From Rubritepida sp. (lineage in GTDB: Bacteria > Pseudomonadota > Alphaproteobacteria > Acetobacterales > Acetobacteraceae), in the NCBI GenBank assembly GCA_028291455.1, contig JAQGHY010000117.1, positions 1-47,759 on the forward strand: a stretch of 47,759 nucleotides of DNA, written 5' to 3'. A program made the position numbers and the translations under genes. A model generated the notes under the pieces. The model was not told the origin of the DNA. It did no database searches and worked only from the letters and a program-made list of their open reading frames with translations. Below are positions 33,348 through 43,445 of the stretch, one piece after another (the stretch's first letter is position 1; each line of letters opens with the position of its first letter).

Positions 33348-35404
33348 TCAGACGCTGCCCAGGCTGCGGATGCGGATGCGCGGATGGATTTCCGACTGCG
33401 ACAGCACCGACGTGCTGGGACGAAAGCGATCGACGATGGCGCGCAGATGCGGCCGCAGCGCGCCGGAGCACAGCAGCGCCGCCTGTTCGCCCTGGGCGGC
33501 CTGGGCATCCAGGACATCGCGCATCCGCTGCATGAAGACCTGGAGGCGCGCTGGTTCCATGGCGAGCTGGCGGTCCTCCGCCGGGCCGGTCAGGCATTCG
33601 GTGAAGGCGACCTCCCATTCCGGGGAGAGCATGACGATCGGCACATAGCCCTGCGGCCCCCGCGCCCCTTCCGATAGCTGGCGGCTCAGGCGCATGCGCA
33701 CGATGCCCAGCATCTGCGGCAGCGCGCGCAGATTTGCCGAGGCCGCCTCCTGCAGGCCTTCCAGGATCGTCGACAGGTCGCGGATCGAGACGCGCTCCGA
33801 CAGCAGCGCCTGCAGCAGCCGCTGCAGCACGCCCACGCTGACCTGCGAGGGGATGAGTTCCTGCACGAGCTTCTGCTGCTCGCGCGGCAATTCGTCGAGC
33901 AGCTTCTGTGTCTCGCTGTAGGAGAGCAGCTCGCTCATATTCTCACGCACGACTTCGGTGAGATGCGTGGCCAGCACGCCGGCGCAATCCACCACGGTGC
34001 AGCCGCGCATCAGCGCCTCGTCACGCAGCTTCTCCTCGATCCAGAGGGCGGGCAGGCCGAAGGCGGGTTCGCTGGTCTTCTCGCCGGCCATGTCTGGCAT
34101 GCCGCCCTCCGGATCGATCGCGAGATGCATAGGCGGGCGCAGCACGCCGCGCGCGGCCTCGATCTCCTTCACGCGCAGGACGTAGGTGTCGGGCGGCAGG
34201 TCGAGATTGTCCTGGATGCGGACCGAGGGCAGAACGAAGCCCATCTCCTGCGCGATGGTGCGCCGGAGGCCACGGATCTGCTCCGTCAGGCGCGGGGCGT
34301 CGCCCGAGGCCAGCGAGAGCAGCCCGTAGCCCAGCTCCAGCCGCAGCAGGTCCATCCGCAGCGCCTCCGAGACCGCGGGTTCGGTCGGCACGGCCGGCGC
34401 AGCGACGGGCGACGATGGCTCGACCAGCGAGGCCTTGCGCTGGTACCAGGCGGCGGCGCCCAGCAGCAGCGCCATGAGCAGAAAGGGCAGCTTGGGCATG
34501 CCCGGCATGGTGCCCAGCAGGACCGAGCTTCCCGCGGCGATGGCCAGCGGTTTCCAGCCCGCCAGTTCCCGCGCCATCAGCTTGTCCGCCGGTTCCTCGC
34601 GCGCCGCCTTGGTGACGATGATGGCGGCGGCGATCGAGACGAGCAGCGCGGGGATCTGTCCGACGAGGCCGTCGCCGACGGTCAGGATCGAGTAGGTCTC
34701 GACCGCATCGGAAAAGCCCATGCCGTGCCGGCCCACGCCGATGGCGAAGCCGCCCAGCAGGTTGATGAAGGTGGAGACCAGCCCCGCCGTCGCATCGCCC
34801 TTCACGAACTTGGCGGCGCCGTCCATTGCGCCGTGGAAGCCGCTCTCCTCCTGGAGCTCGCGGCGGCGGTTCTTCGCCTCGGCCTCGTCGATGGTGCCGG
34901 CAGAGAGGTCGGCGTCGATCGCCATCTGCTTGCCGGGCATCGCATCGAGGTGGAAGCGCGCCGCGACCTCGGCCACGCGGCCCGCGCCCTTGGAGACGAC
35001 GACATGGTTCACCAGCAGCAGGATGGCGAAGACGATCATGCCCACCAGGATGTCGCCGCCCATCAGGTAGCGGCCGAAGGTGGCGATGACGGCGCCCGCC
35101 GCCTCCGGCCCCTCATGCCCATTGGCGAGGATCGCGCGCGTCGTGCCGACGTTCAGGCCGAGCCGGAACAGCGTGGTGATGAGCAACAGTTGCGGGAAGG
35201 ATTGGAAGTCGAGCGGGCGGGAGAGCAGCAGCGTCACCATCAGCATCAGGACGGAGACGACGATGTTGAGCGCGAGGAACGCATCGAGCAGCGCGCCAGG
35301 CAGCGGGACGATCAGGATGACGACGACGAGCGTGATGCCCGCGATCAGCGCTGCCTCCGAGGAGATGCGAAGCTTTGCCAGCCAGGAAGGAAGCGCGAAC
35401 GCCT

Positions 35405-35408
<4 letters not shown>
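33348..35408 (-). CDS. flhA: flagellar type III export gate protein FlhA
   Basis: The 686-residue inner-membrane export-gate component has an N-terminal half with about eight helices, including [21 protein letters not shown], the cytoplasmic loop segment [31 protein letters not shown], and [29 protein letters not shown]. The C-terminal cytoplasmic domain (from about residue 345) docks export chaperones. The length is normal. The start is GTG at 35408, inside the flbD stop (GTGA). No flhB, fliP, fliQ or fliR is in the window. Confidence 0.96.
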
Positions 35409-36774
<1,366 letters not shown>

Positions 36775-36778
<4 letters not shown>

Positions 36779-37098
36779 ATCCCGCGATCCGCCTTCACGA
36801 TCTCCGTCATGGTGATGCCGAGGCGGTTGTCCTCCACCATCACCACCTCGCCGCGCGCGACGAGGCGGTTGTTGACGTAGATATCCACCGCCTCGCCCAG
36901 CTTGCGGTCCAGCTCCACGACCGCGCCGCGGCCGAGCTTGAGGAGCTGGCTCACCTGCATGGTCGCGCGGCCCAGCACGGCGCTGACCTGGACCGGGATG
37001 TCGTAGACCGCCTCCAGATCCCGCGCGATGGGCAGCGCCTTTTCGGAACCCGGCGGTGCGCCGGGCATGGCTGGCGTGAAATCGGATGCGTCGGTCAT
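36775..37098 (-). CDS. fliN: flagellar motor switch protein FliN
   Basis: The 107-residue protein is the C-ring subunit FliN: a variable N terminus of about 25 residues, then [69 protein letters not shown], the complete SpoA/FliN domain. It forms the bottom of the switch complex that sets rotation direction. It follows fliG by 24 bp without the fliH gene found between them in Caulobacter, and overlaps flbD. Confidence 0.95.
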
Positions 37099-37122
37099 GG
37101 GATATTCCCTTGGATCCGGAGA

Positions 37123-38127
37123 TCAATCGACAAGCTGGTCATCCTTGCCCTCCGAGAGCTGAATCTGGCCTTGGGACGCGAGGTCCTTGGCGGCGGCGAC
37201 GATCGTCGCCTGGGCTTCGTCGACATCCTTGAGCCGCACGGGGCCCAGGGATGCGATGTCGTCGCGCAGCAGCTTGGCCGCGCGTTCGGTCATGTTGCGG
37301 AAGAAGAGCTCGCGCATCTCCTCGGCGGCGCCCTTGAGCGCGAGGGTCAACCGCTCCTTCTCGACGCTGCGGAGCAGGACCTGCAGCCCCTGCGCATCGA
37401 GGCGGCGGAGGTCGTCGAAGGTGAACATCAGCGCGCGGATGCGTTCGGCCGCCTCGCTGTTGCGCTCCTCCAGGGCGGCCATGATGCGGCCCTCGGCCTG
37501 GCGATCGAGGCCGTTGAAGATTTCCGCCATCATCTCGTGCGCATCGCGGCGCGTGGAGCGGGCGAGGTTCGACATGAACTCCATCTTGAGAGTGCGCTCG
37601 ACGCCTTCCAGCGCCTCCTTCTGCACGTTCTCCATGCGGAGCATCCGCATCACGACCTCCATCGCGAAGCCTTCCGGCAGGATGGAGAGCACGCGTGCCG
37701 CATGGTCTGGCTTCACCTTGGTGAGCACGACGGCGACGGTCTGCGGGTATTCGTTCTTCAGGTAGTTCGCGAGCACCGTCTCGTTCACATTGCCGAGCTT
37801 GTCCCACATCGTTCGGCCGGCCGGGCCGCGGATTTCCTCCATGATCTGCGCGACGCGCTCTCGCGGCAGGGTCTTGAGCAGCAGCCGCTCCGTGCTCTCG
37901 AAGGAGCCGACCAGATGCCCCGCCTTGCCGAGATGCGTGGCGAATTCGTCGCAGATATCCTCCACGGCTTGCGCCGAGATCGTACCCAGCTGCGACATGG
38001 CGGCGGAGAGGTCGCGGATCTCGTCCTCATGCATGCGGGCGAAGAGGCGCGCGGCGTGCTCCTCGCCCAGCGCCAGCATCAGTACCGCCGCCTTCTGCGG
38101 CCCGCGCATGGTCCGGGTGACGCTCAT
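37123..38127 (-). CDS. fliG: flagellar motor switch protein FliG
   Basis: The 334-residue rotor protein links the MS ring to the stator. The N-terminal part binds FliF, and the middle has [27 protein letters not shown] (the EHPQT-type motif, here EYPQT). The C-terminal torque domain has [34 protein letters not shown] and [25 protein letters not shown] with the conserved charged residues. Its ATG overlaps the fliF stop (ATGA). Length and layout are normal. Confidence 0.96.
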   Translation of the reverse strand: MSVTRTMRGPQKAAVLMLALGEEHAARLFARMHEDEIRDLSAAMSQLGTISAQAVEDICDEFATHLGKAGHLVGSFESTERLLLKTLPRERVAQIMEEIRGPAGRTMWDKLGNVNETVLANYLKNEYPQTVAVVLTKVKPDHAARVLSILPEGFAMEVVMRMLRMENVQKEALEGVERTLKMEFMSNLARSTRRDAHEMMAEIFNGLDRQAEGRIMAALEERNSEAAERIRALMFTFDDLRRLDAQGLQVLLRSVEKERLTLALKGAAEEMRELFFRNMTERAAKLLRDDIASLGPVRLKDVDEAQATIVAAAKDLASQGQIQLSEGKDDQLVD

Positions 38128-39836
38128 TCCTCATCCTCCGGTGTCAGCCAGCGGCGAACGACGAGCAGCGCCTGGTCGGGACTTTCATCGACCAGCGCCG
38201 TGATGCGGGCGATGGAAGAGGCGCGCATCCGGCCCTGCACATGTGCCAGGTGGATCATGCGGTCGCTCTCCGTCTCGCCCTCCGCGCCAGGCAGCAGCTC
38301 GTTGACGTCTCCGGCCAAAGCGGCCGCGCCGCCGGCGAGGGCAGTCCCTGCCAGCACTGGCGTCGGGTTCAGCGTGAGCGACAGCTTGCGAGCGACCGGC
38401 CGCGCGACCAGCAGCAGCGTCAGCAGGATCAACACGCCGATGACGCCGGTTTCCAGTAGCCGCGCCAGCGTCGCCTGGGTGATGTCGAGTCCGAAGGTTC
38501 CGGTGTCCCGCTGCACGGTTTCGGGCTCGGCGAAGCGCATGGAGACGACCTCCACACGGTCGCCGCGCTGCTCGTTGAAGCCGACCGCGTTGCGCACGAG
38601 GCTGACGATGCGCGCCAGCTCGTCGGCCGTGCGCTCCCGTACATTGGGCGGGCCCTCGGCCTGGACTTCGGCCACGCCGTCCACCAGGACGGCGACGGTC
38701 AGGCGGCGGATGACCGGGTGCTCGCGCAGCACATTGCGCGTGGTCCGGCCGATCTCGAAATTCGTGGTCTCTTCCTGCTTGCTTTCCTGGTTGCCGCCGC
38801 CGCTCGCCGGCGGTTCGGCGCCGGGCAGGTTGTTCGCCACGCTGACGTTCGCATTATCCTGCGTGCGGTTCGTCTCGGTCGTGGACTGCGTGCTGCGCGG
38901 CACCTGATTGTCCGGATCGAAGCGCTCCTCGCGGGTTTCCACGCGATCGAAGTCCATCTCGAGCGAGACCTCCGTCCGGACGCGGCCCGGGCCCAGCACC
39001 CGTTCCAGCATTTCGTCCACATTGCGGGCGAGACGCGCCTCCTGGCCGCGCCGCAGCTCGTCCTGGGTTTGCGCGCCGGCGGGGCCGGAGAGCGCCTGCC
39101 CGCCACGCGCCAGCAGCTCACCGCGGCTATCCACGATGGAGACATTCTGCGGGCGCAGGCCGGGCACCGCCGCCACGACCAGATGCAGCACCGCCTGCAC
39201 GCCCTCGCGATCGAGCCGTTGCACCCCTTGCATGGTCAGCAGCACGCTGGCCTGGGCTTCGGCACGCTCGCGGGAGAAAGCCTCGCGGCGGGGTAGGACG
39301 AGGTGAACGCGCGCGGCGCGGACGCCCTGCAAGGCGCGGATGCTGCGGGCCAGCTCGCCTTCCATCGCCCGCAGGCGGTTCATTTCCTGCTGGAAGGGCG
39401 TGGTGGTCAGGCTCTCACCGCGATCGAACAGCTCATTGCCGATCGAGCCGCCGGAGGGCAAGCCTTCGCGCGCCAGGGAGAGACGCAGGCGCGGCACATC
39501 CTCAGCCGGGACCAGCACCTGCGTGCCGTTGGAGGCGAGGCGGTAGGGCACCCGCTGGCGCTCCAGCGCCGCGACGACCGAGCCGGCGTCGCGGGCTTCC
39601 AGGTCGCCGTAGAGCAGGCCCATGGGCGGCGTTCCCGCGCGCAGCACCAGGAAGGCGATCAGCCCAAGCACGCCCAGCCCGACGCCGCCGAGGGCCAGGA
39701 GCCGCACGCGCCCGAGCGCGCGAAGCTGCCCGATCAGATCCTGCACAGCATCCCCGGAGCCAGGCTGCGTGGCATCGGGTGGCGTGAAACGCTGCGCGCT
39801 CGGCAACGGGACATCCGAAGTTCTCCAGAGGCACAT
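38124..39836 (-). CDS. fliF: flagellar MS-ring protein FliF
   Basis: FliF forms the membrane ring on which the flagellum assembles. The 570-residue frame has a first membrane helix (about residues 47-66, [20 protein letters not shown]), the ring-building motif domains with [20 protein letters not shown] and [19 protein letters not shown], a second helix ([22 protein letters not shown]) and a C-terminal FliG-binding tail ending [13 protein letters not shown]. The start is uncertain. A GTG at 39746 would give the family-like N terminus [17 protein letters not shown] (540 residues) and would fit a sigma-54-like site overlapping the ATG at 39836. It begins a seven-gene coupled row. Confidence 0.93.
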   Translation of the reverse strand: MCLWRTSDVPLPSAQRFTPPDATQPGSGDAVQDLIGQLRALGRVRLLALGGVGLGVLGLIAFLVLRAGTPPMGLLYGDLEARDAGSVVAALERQRVPYRLASNGTQVLVPAEDVPRLRLSLAREGLPSGGSIGNELFDRGESLTTTPFQQEMNRLRAMEGELARSIRALQGVRAARVHLVLPRREAFSRERAEAQASVLLTMQGVQRLDREGVQAVLHLVVAAVPGLRPQNVSIVDSRGELLARGGQALSGPAGAQTQDELRRGQEARLARNVDEMLERVLGPGRVRTEVSLEMDFDRVETREERFDPDNQVPRSTQSTTETNRTQDNANVSVANNLPGAEPPASGGGNQESKQEETTNFEIGRTTRNVLREHPVIRRLTVAVLVDGVAEVQAEGPPNVRERTADELARIVSLVRNAVGFNEQRGDRVEVVSMRFAEPETVQRDTGTFGLDITQATLARLLETGVIGVLILLTLLLVARPVARKLSLTLNPTPVLAGTALAGGAAALAGDVNELLPGAEGETESDRMIHLAHVQGRMRASSIARITALVDESPDQALLVVRRWLTPEDEE

Positions 39837-39845
39837 CCTGTGCCC
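39831..39845 (-). promoter_or_regulatory. weak sigma-54 promoter candidate for the fliF operon
   Basis: Reading the minus strand, GGGCACAGGATGTGC matches the -24/-12 pattern TGGCACG-N4-TTGC at 8 of 11 fixed positions, with GG and GC at the required distance. It overlaps the ATG at 39836. A CGGCAA element, like those in the flgE/fliK repeat array, lies 11 bases upstream (complement of 39856-39861). If real, fliF must start further downstream, for example at the GTG at 39746. Confidence 0.35.
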
Positions 39846-39901
39846 TGGGCAGAACTTGCCGCATGACCAGTTTCCGGATGGTTAACGGAACCGGGGAAGG
39901 A

Positions 39902-40561
39902 TCAGCTGCCGTCCAGCCCGCGGACCTTGTCGAAGTCCACCGAAATCGCGCCGAGGTTCAGGCGCACCTTGCCGTCCTGCCGGTCCACGCCGGTCGCCCG
40001 TGCCAGGACGCCGGCCGTCAGCTCCACTTGCGTGCCGTCCGCTCGCGCCCCCGCGATGACGTATTTATACGCCCCGTCGGGCAGCTGCTCGCCGCTCAGG
40101 TTGCGCCCATTCCATTGCCAGGTGGTTTGCGCCGCGCCGAGTGCTCCCTCGCTGGTCGCCACCACGCGGCCGGCCGAATCCTGCACCTGGATGAAGCCGT
40201 AGGCCGCCGCTCCCGCTGCCGGAAGCCGCAACGCCGCCACGCCGTTCTGCAGGGAGAGCTGGTCGCTTTCGACCTCGACCATGCGCCCCATCAGCGGCGC
40301 CGCGCTGACGAGCTGGCTGCCCTGCTGCACCGAGATCAGCGTCTCCAGATTCGTGTTCACCTTGAGCTGCTGCTCGACCGAGGCGAACTGCACGAGCTGC
40401 TGCGTCATCTCCTGCGGGTCCATCGCGTTGGTTGGATCCTGGTTCCGCAGCTGCGTCGTCAGCAGGGTCAGGAAGGTGTTGAAGTCCGCGCCGATCCCCG
40501 TCCTGTTGGTGGCGGGCGCGGGGGTGTTCGTGCCGCTGGTGTTGGTGATGGCTCCGCTCAT
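39902..40561 (-). CDS. flgD: flagellar hook assembly scaffold protein FlgD
   Basis: The 219-residue hook-cap protein has the conserved N-terminal domain DFNTFLTLLTTQLRNQDPTNAMDPQEMTQQLVQFASVEQQLKVNTNLETL. This is followed by the FlgD Ig/tudor-like part with TWQWNGRNLSGEQLPDGAYKYVI. It caps the growing hook while FlgE subunits are added and is exported itself. It lies 18 bp after fliK on the same strand, so fliK-flgD is an operon and its control probably comes from the promoter at 41911-41925. Confidence 0.95.
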   Translation of the reverse strand: MSGAITNTSGTNTPAPATNRTGIGADFNTFLTLLTTQLRNQDPTNAMDPQEMTQQLVQFASVEQQLKVNTNLETLISVQQGSQLVSAAPLMGRMVEVESDQLSLQNGVAALRLPAAGAAAYGFIQVQDSAGRVVATSEGALGAAQTTWQWNGRNLSGEQLPDGAYKYVIAGARADGTQVELTAGVLARATGVDRQDGKVRLNLGAISVDFDKVRGLDGS

Positions 40562-40579
40562 CGAGGTTCTTCCTTTCCG

Positions 40580-41839
40580 TCAGATGTTGAGGTCGAGCAG
40601 GCTGCGCATGACGCGCGGGGGCGGGGCTTCGGCCACCGGCATCCGGCTGGTGCCGCCGGAATGGCCGCCGCGCCGGTCATCGCCGCGCGCACTGTCGTGC
40701 TGCCCGGGGCGGGCATCGCCCCCATGGGTTTCGAGCGAGAAGTCGATCCCGCCCGCATCCACTCGCAACCCGGCCTCGGCCAGGTTGCGGTCGAGTTCGT
40801 GGCGGTCGCGCTGGAGCAAGGCGAGGGTTTCCGGCCGCTCCGCCGTCACGCGGACGCTGTGGCTGTCGCCCTCTCGCTGTACGCGGATCTGGACACGCCC
40901 CAGTTCGGGCGGTTCGAGCGAGAGATCGAAGCCGTTGGACGGCCCCGGCGTGAAGGCGAGCGCGATGGCGACGGACGCGACCTGCCGCGCGGGAGGTGGC
41001 GGCGGGCTGGGGCTTGCGGAGGCCAGCGGCGAGGCTTCGGCCAAGACGGGACGCGCTGCCGCGCCCTGATAGGCGGCGATCTCTGCCGTGGGCGCGCCCA
41101 GCGCTTCGGCCTGCCATAGTGCGGAGGTGAGCGAAGGTGCGGTGCGCTGGGGCGCTGGAATGGCGACGGCAGGCACTTCCGGAAGCTCCGGCACCGGCGC
41201 AGCCGAGGATTCGGACATGGTCTCCTCCTTGACCCGCGAAGCGAGCGGCCGCGCTGCTTGCGGCGCCGGTGCGGACGTGGCCTGCGCAATCGGCTCGGCG
41301 GGCGTCGCGGCTGCGGAGACGATGACCGGCATCGCGATCACGGGAATCGTGTCGGGATCGGTGGCCTCCTCGTCCGATTCCGGTGGTGCGGCTGCAGGCA
41401 TGCGCGGAGGCATCGGCGGGGCGGAAGCCGGCACAGGAATCCCGGTCGGCAAGGGCAGCAGCTGCGTAGTCTCCGCCGGCTTCAGCTCCGGCGGGATGGG
41501 CAACTGATCCTCTTCGGCAGGCTCCGGACCGCGGGTCGCCTCATCGAGCTCCGGAATGACGTCCGCGACAGGCAGTTCAACGAGCGGCACCGGCATTACC
41601 GCCGCCTCCTCGATCGGAACCGGTATCGGCGCCGCGATCGTGATCTCCGGCATCTGGGCGGATGCAGCAGCCACCACCACAGTGGAAGGTGCCACGGGAG
41701 CCGCCGCCGTCGAAGCATCGCCGGCTGCCAGGCTGCGCGTCAGCGCCTCGGCGAAACCCCCCTCGCCCTCCGCGCATGGAGCAGCGCCAGCGGGAGCAAT
41801 CGGCGGCGACGGCGCTCCTATCGGTAAGGCGGCATCCAT
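40580..41839 (-). CDS. fliK: flagellar hook-length control protein FliK
   Basis: The 419-residue protein has a long, low-complexity Ala/Pro-rich N-terminal two thirds, as expected of the ruler part. The compact C-terminal hook-length domain reads SNGFDLSLEPPELGRVQIRVQREGD ... RVTAERPETLALLQRDRHELDRNLAEAGLRV. FliK measures the hook and switches the export gate (via FlhB) to late substrates. GAGGA eight bases before the ATG at 41839 fixes the start; a longer in-frame reading to 41992 has no support and would cross the candidate promoter. It is divergent from flgE. Confidence 0.88.
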   Translation of the reverse strand: MDAALPIGAPSPPIAPAGAAPCAEGEGGFAEALTRSLAAGDASTAAAPVAPSTVVVAAASAQMPEITIAAPIPVPIEEAAVMPVPLVELPVADVIPELDEATRGPEPAEEDQLPIPPELKPAETTQLLPLPTGIPVPASAPPMPPRMPAAAPPESDEEATDPDTIPVIAMPVIVSAAATPAEPIAQATSAPAPQAARPLASRVKEETMSESSAAPVPELPEVPAVAIPAPQRTAPSLTSALWQAEALGAPTAEIAAYQGAAARPVLAEASPLASASPSPPPPPARQVASVAIALAFTPGPSNGFDLSLEPPELGRVQIRVQREGDSHSVRVTAERPETLALLQRDRHELDRNLAEAGLRVDAGGIDFSLETHGGDARPGQHDSARGDDRRGGHSGGTSRMPVAEAPPPRVMRSLLDLNI

Positions 41840-41910
41840 GGCTGGGATCCTCGCGGCGGATGGCCCGGTTGACGCCGGGGGCGGACCCGATGCCCACCGC
41901 AGGCCGCTTC

Positions 41911-41925
41911 GCAAAGCACGGGCCG
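41911..41925 (-). promoter_or_regulatory. sigma-54 (-24/-12) promoter candidate for fliK-flgD
   Basis: Minus strand CGGCCCGTGCTTTGC fits TGGCACG-N4-TTGC at 9 of 11 fixed positions, including the invariant GG and GC and their spacing. It lies 71 bases before the fliK ATG and 17 bases from a direct-repeat array. It faces away from the flgE promoter. Confidence 0.55.
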
Positions 41926-41942
41926 CGGCGTGAAGCCGCCAA

Positions 41943-42005
41943 CCCGGCAAACCGCGTCGGGCAGGCGGCAATATCCGGCCGGCCCCCGGCAATCCTTACC
42001 GGGCA
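41943..42005. repeat. three 21-bp direct repeats between divergent sigma-54 promoters, proposed FlbD enhancer
   Basis: Units start at 41943, 41964 and 41985, each exactly 21 bases apart. Every unit has CGGCAA at positions 3-8. Units 1 and 3 share CCCGGCAA-N7-CGGGCA and 16 of 21 bases; unit 2 has GGCGGCAA-N7-CCGGCC (12 of 21 with unit 1). The 21-bp period, two helix turns, puts equivalent bases on one DNA face. The array sits almost centred between the two promoter candidates, 17 and 15 bases away. Binding by FlbD is inferred from context. Confidence 0.65.
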
Positions 42006-42020
42006 AAGCCGCCAGGATGC

Positions 42021-42035
42021 TGGCACGCATCCTGC
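42021..42035 (+). promoter_or_regulatory. sigma-54 (-24/-12) promoter of flgE
   Basis: TGGCACGCATCCTGC matches the sigma-54 consensus TGGCACG-N4-TTGC at 10 of 11 fixed positions, with perfect GG and GC spacing. It lies 62 bases before the flgE ATG, giving a leader of about 50 bases. Hook-operon control by sigma-54 and FlbD is known in Caulobacter, and flbD is in this cluster. Confidence 0.75.
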
Positions 42036-42097
42036 CTCAGACCCGCTGCAGTCCCGAATGCCTCGGGCGACGATCCATGGCGAAGAGGTCTACCCCC

Positions 42098-43399
42098 ATG
42101 TCTCTTTTCGGTGCGATGAACACGGCGATCTCGGGCCTCAACGCCCAGTCGCGCGCGCTCGGCCATATCTCGGACAATCTGGCGAACAGTCAGAGCACCG
42201 GCTTCAAGCGCATCGACACCAACTTCACCAATCTGGTCACGCAATCCGGCCAGACGATGCATGAGCCGGGTTCGGTGATGGCCCGGCCCGACTATACCAA
42301 TTCTGTGCAGGGCACGGTGGAGCAGAGCGACAATCCGCTCGCCCTGGCCATCGGCGGCCAGGGCTTCTTCAGCGTGGCGCAGTCTCGCGGCACGTCGAAC
42401 GGCCTGCCGGCTTTCGACGAGCGGCAATTCTATACCCGCGCCGGCGATTTCCGGATGGATCGGGACGGCTACCTCGTCAACGGCGCCAACTATTTCCTCC
42501 AGGGCTGGCCGGTGAATTCGGATGGAACGGTCGATCGCACGACGCTCGATCCGGTGCGGGTCAGCCAGCAGGTGTTCAACCCCATCGCCACCTCCACCAT
42601 CGAGATGGCGGCCAATATCCCAGCGCTCGATCCGCCCGCGACGCCGGCCGACGCTAAGAGCTTCAGCACCCAGGTGCAGGTCTACGACCAGCTCGGCACG
42701 CGGCACGCGGTCACGCTGACATTCTCGCAGACGCCGGGCGCCGTGGGTCCGCCGGCAACGCCGGGTGCGGCGCGAAGCTGGCAAATGAGCATCTCGCCCA
42801 ATCCGGTCGGCGGCGCGGTGAGCATCCCCATCACCTTCGGCACCAACGGCACGATCGAAACCCTGGACGGCGTGACCGGCACGGCCAATACCCCGGCTGC
42901 GCTGGACTTCGCGATGGACTTCGGCCTGGGCAACCAGGACATCAAGCTGGACCTCGGCCGCTTCGGCGTGGCGCAGGGCATCACGCAGCAGGCCGGGACG
43001 GATTTCTCGCTTCGGACCCTGCACCAGAACGGCGTCCCGCCCGGCTCCTATTCCGGCCTCGCCATCCGTGAGAACGGCGACATCGCTGTCAATTACGACA
43101 ACGGCGAATCCCGCGTCATCGCGCGCGTGCCGCTCGTCTCCTTCAGCGATGCGGACAAGCTGCAGCGCCTCGACGGCCAGGCCTTCATGCGCACCATCGA
43201 AAGCGGCGAGGCGCAGGTGACGGACTCCGCGACGAACGGCGTCGGCAAGCTGGTGGTGGGCGCGACGGAGGGTTCCAACGTCGATATCGGCACGGAGTTC
43301 ACCAAGCTGATCGTCGCCCAGCGCGCCTATACGGCGAATACCCGCGTCGTCACCACCACCGACGAGATGCTGCAGGAAACCATCAACATGAAGCGGTAG
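42098..43399 (+). CDS. flgE: flagellar hook protein FlgE
   Basis: The 433-residue hook subunit begins MSLFGAMNTAISGLNAQSRALGHISDNLANSQSTGFKRIDTNF, the rod/hook N-terminal signature. It then has LAIGGQGFFSV, FYTRAGDFRMDRDGYLVNGANYFLQGW, and the C-terminal NVDIGTEFTKLIVAQRAYTANTRVVTTTDEMLQETINMKR. It polymerises into the hook under the FlgD cap. GAAGAGG nine bases before the ATG at 42098 selects this start over an in-frame ATG at 42077. It leads flgE-flgK-flgL under a strong sigma-54 promoter match. Confidence 0.96.
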   Translation: MSLFGAMNTAISGLNAQSRALGHISDNLANSQSTGFKRIDTNFTNLVTQSGQTMHEPGSVMARPDYTNSVQGTVEQSDNPLALAIGGQGFFSVAQSRGTSNGLPAFDERQFYTRAGDFRMDRDGYLVNGANYFLQGWPVNSDGTVDRTTLDPVRVSQQVFNPIATSTIEMAANIPALDPPATPADAKSFSTQVQVYDQLGTRHAVTLTFSQTPGAVGPPATPGAARSWQMSISPNPVGGAVSIPITFGTNGTIETLDGVTGTANTPAALDFAMDFGLGNQDIKLDLGRFGVAQGITQQAGTDFSLRTLHQNGVPPGSYSGLAIRENGDIAVNYDNGESRVIARVPLVSFSDADKLQRLDGQAFMRTIESGEAQVTDSATNGVGKLVVGATEGSNVDIGTEFTKLIVAQRAYTANTRVVTTTDEMLQETINMKR

Positions 43400-43445
43400 C
43401 CGGGCGACCCCTCGTCAACAGGCATCCTTATAAGGTTTCTCCACC

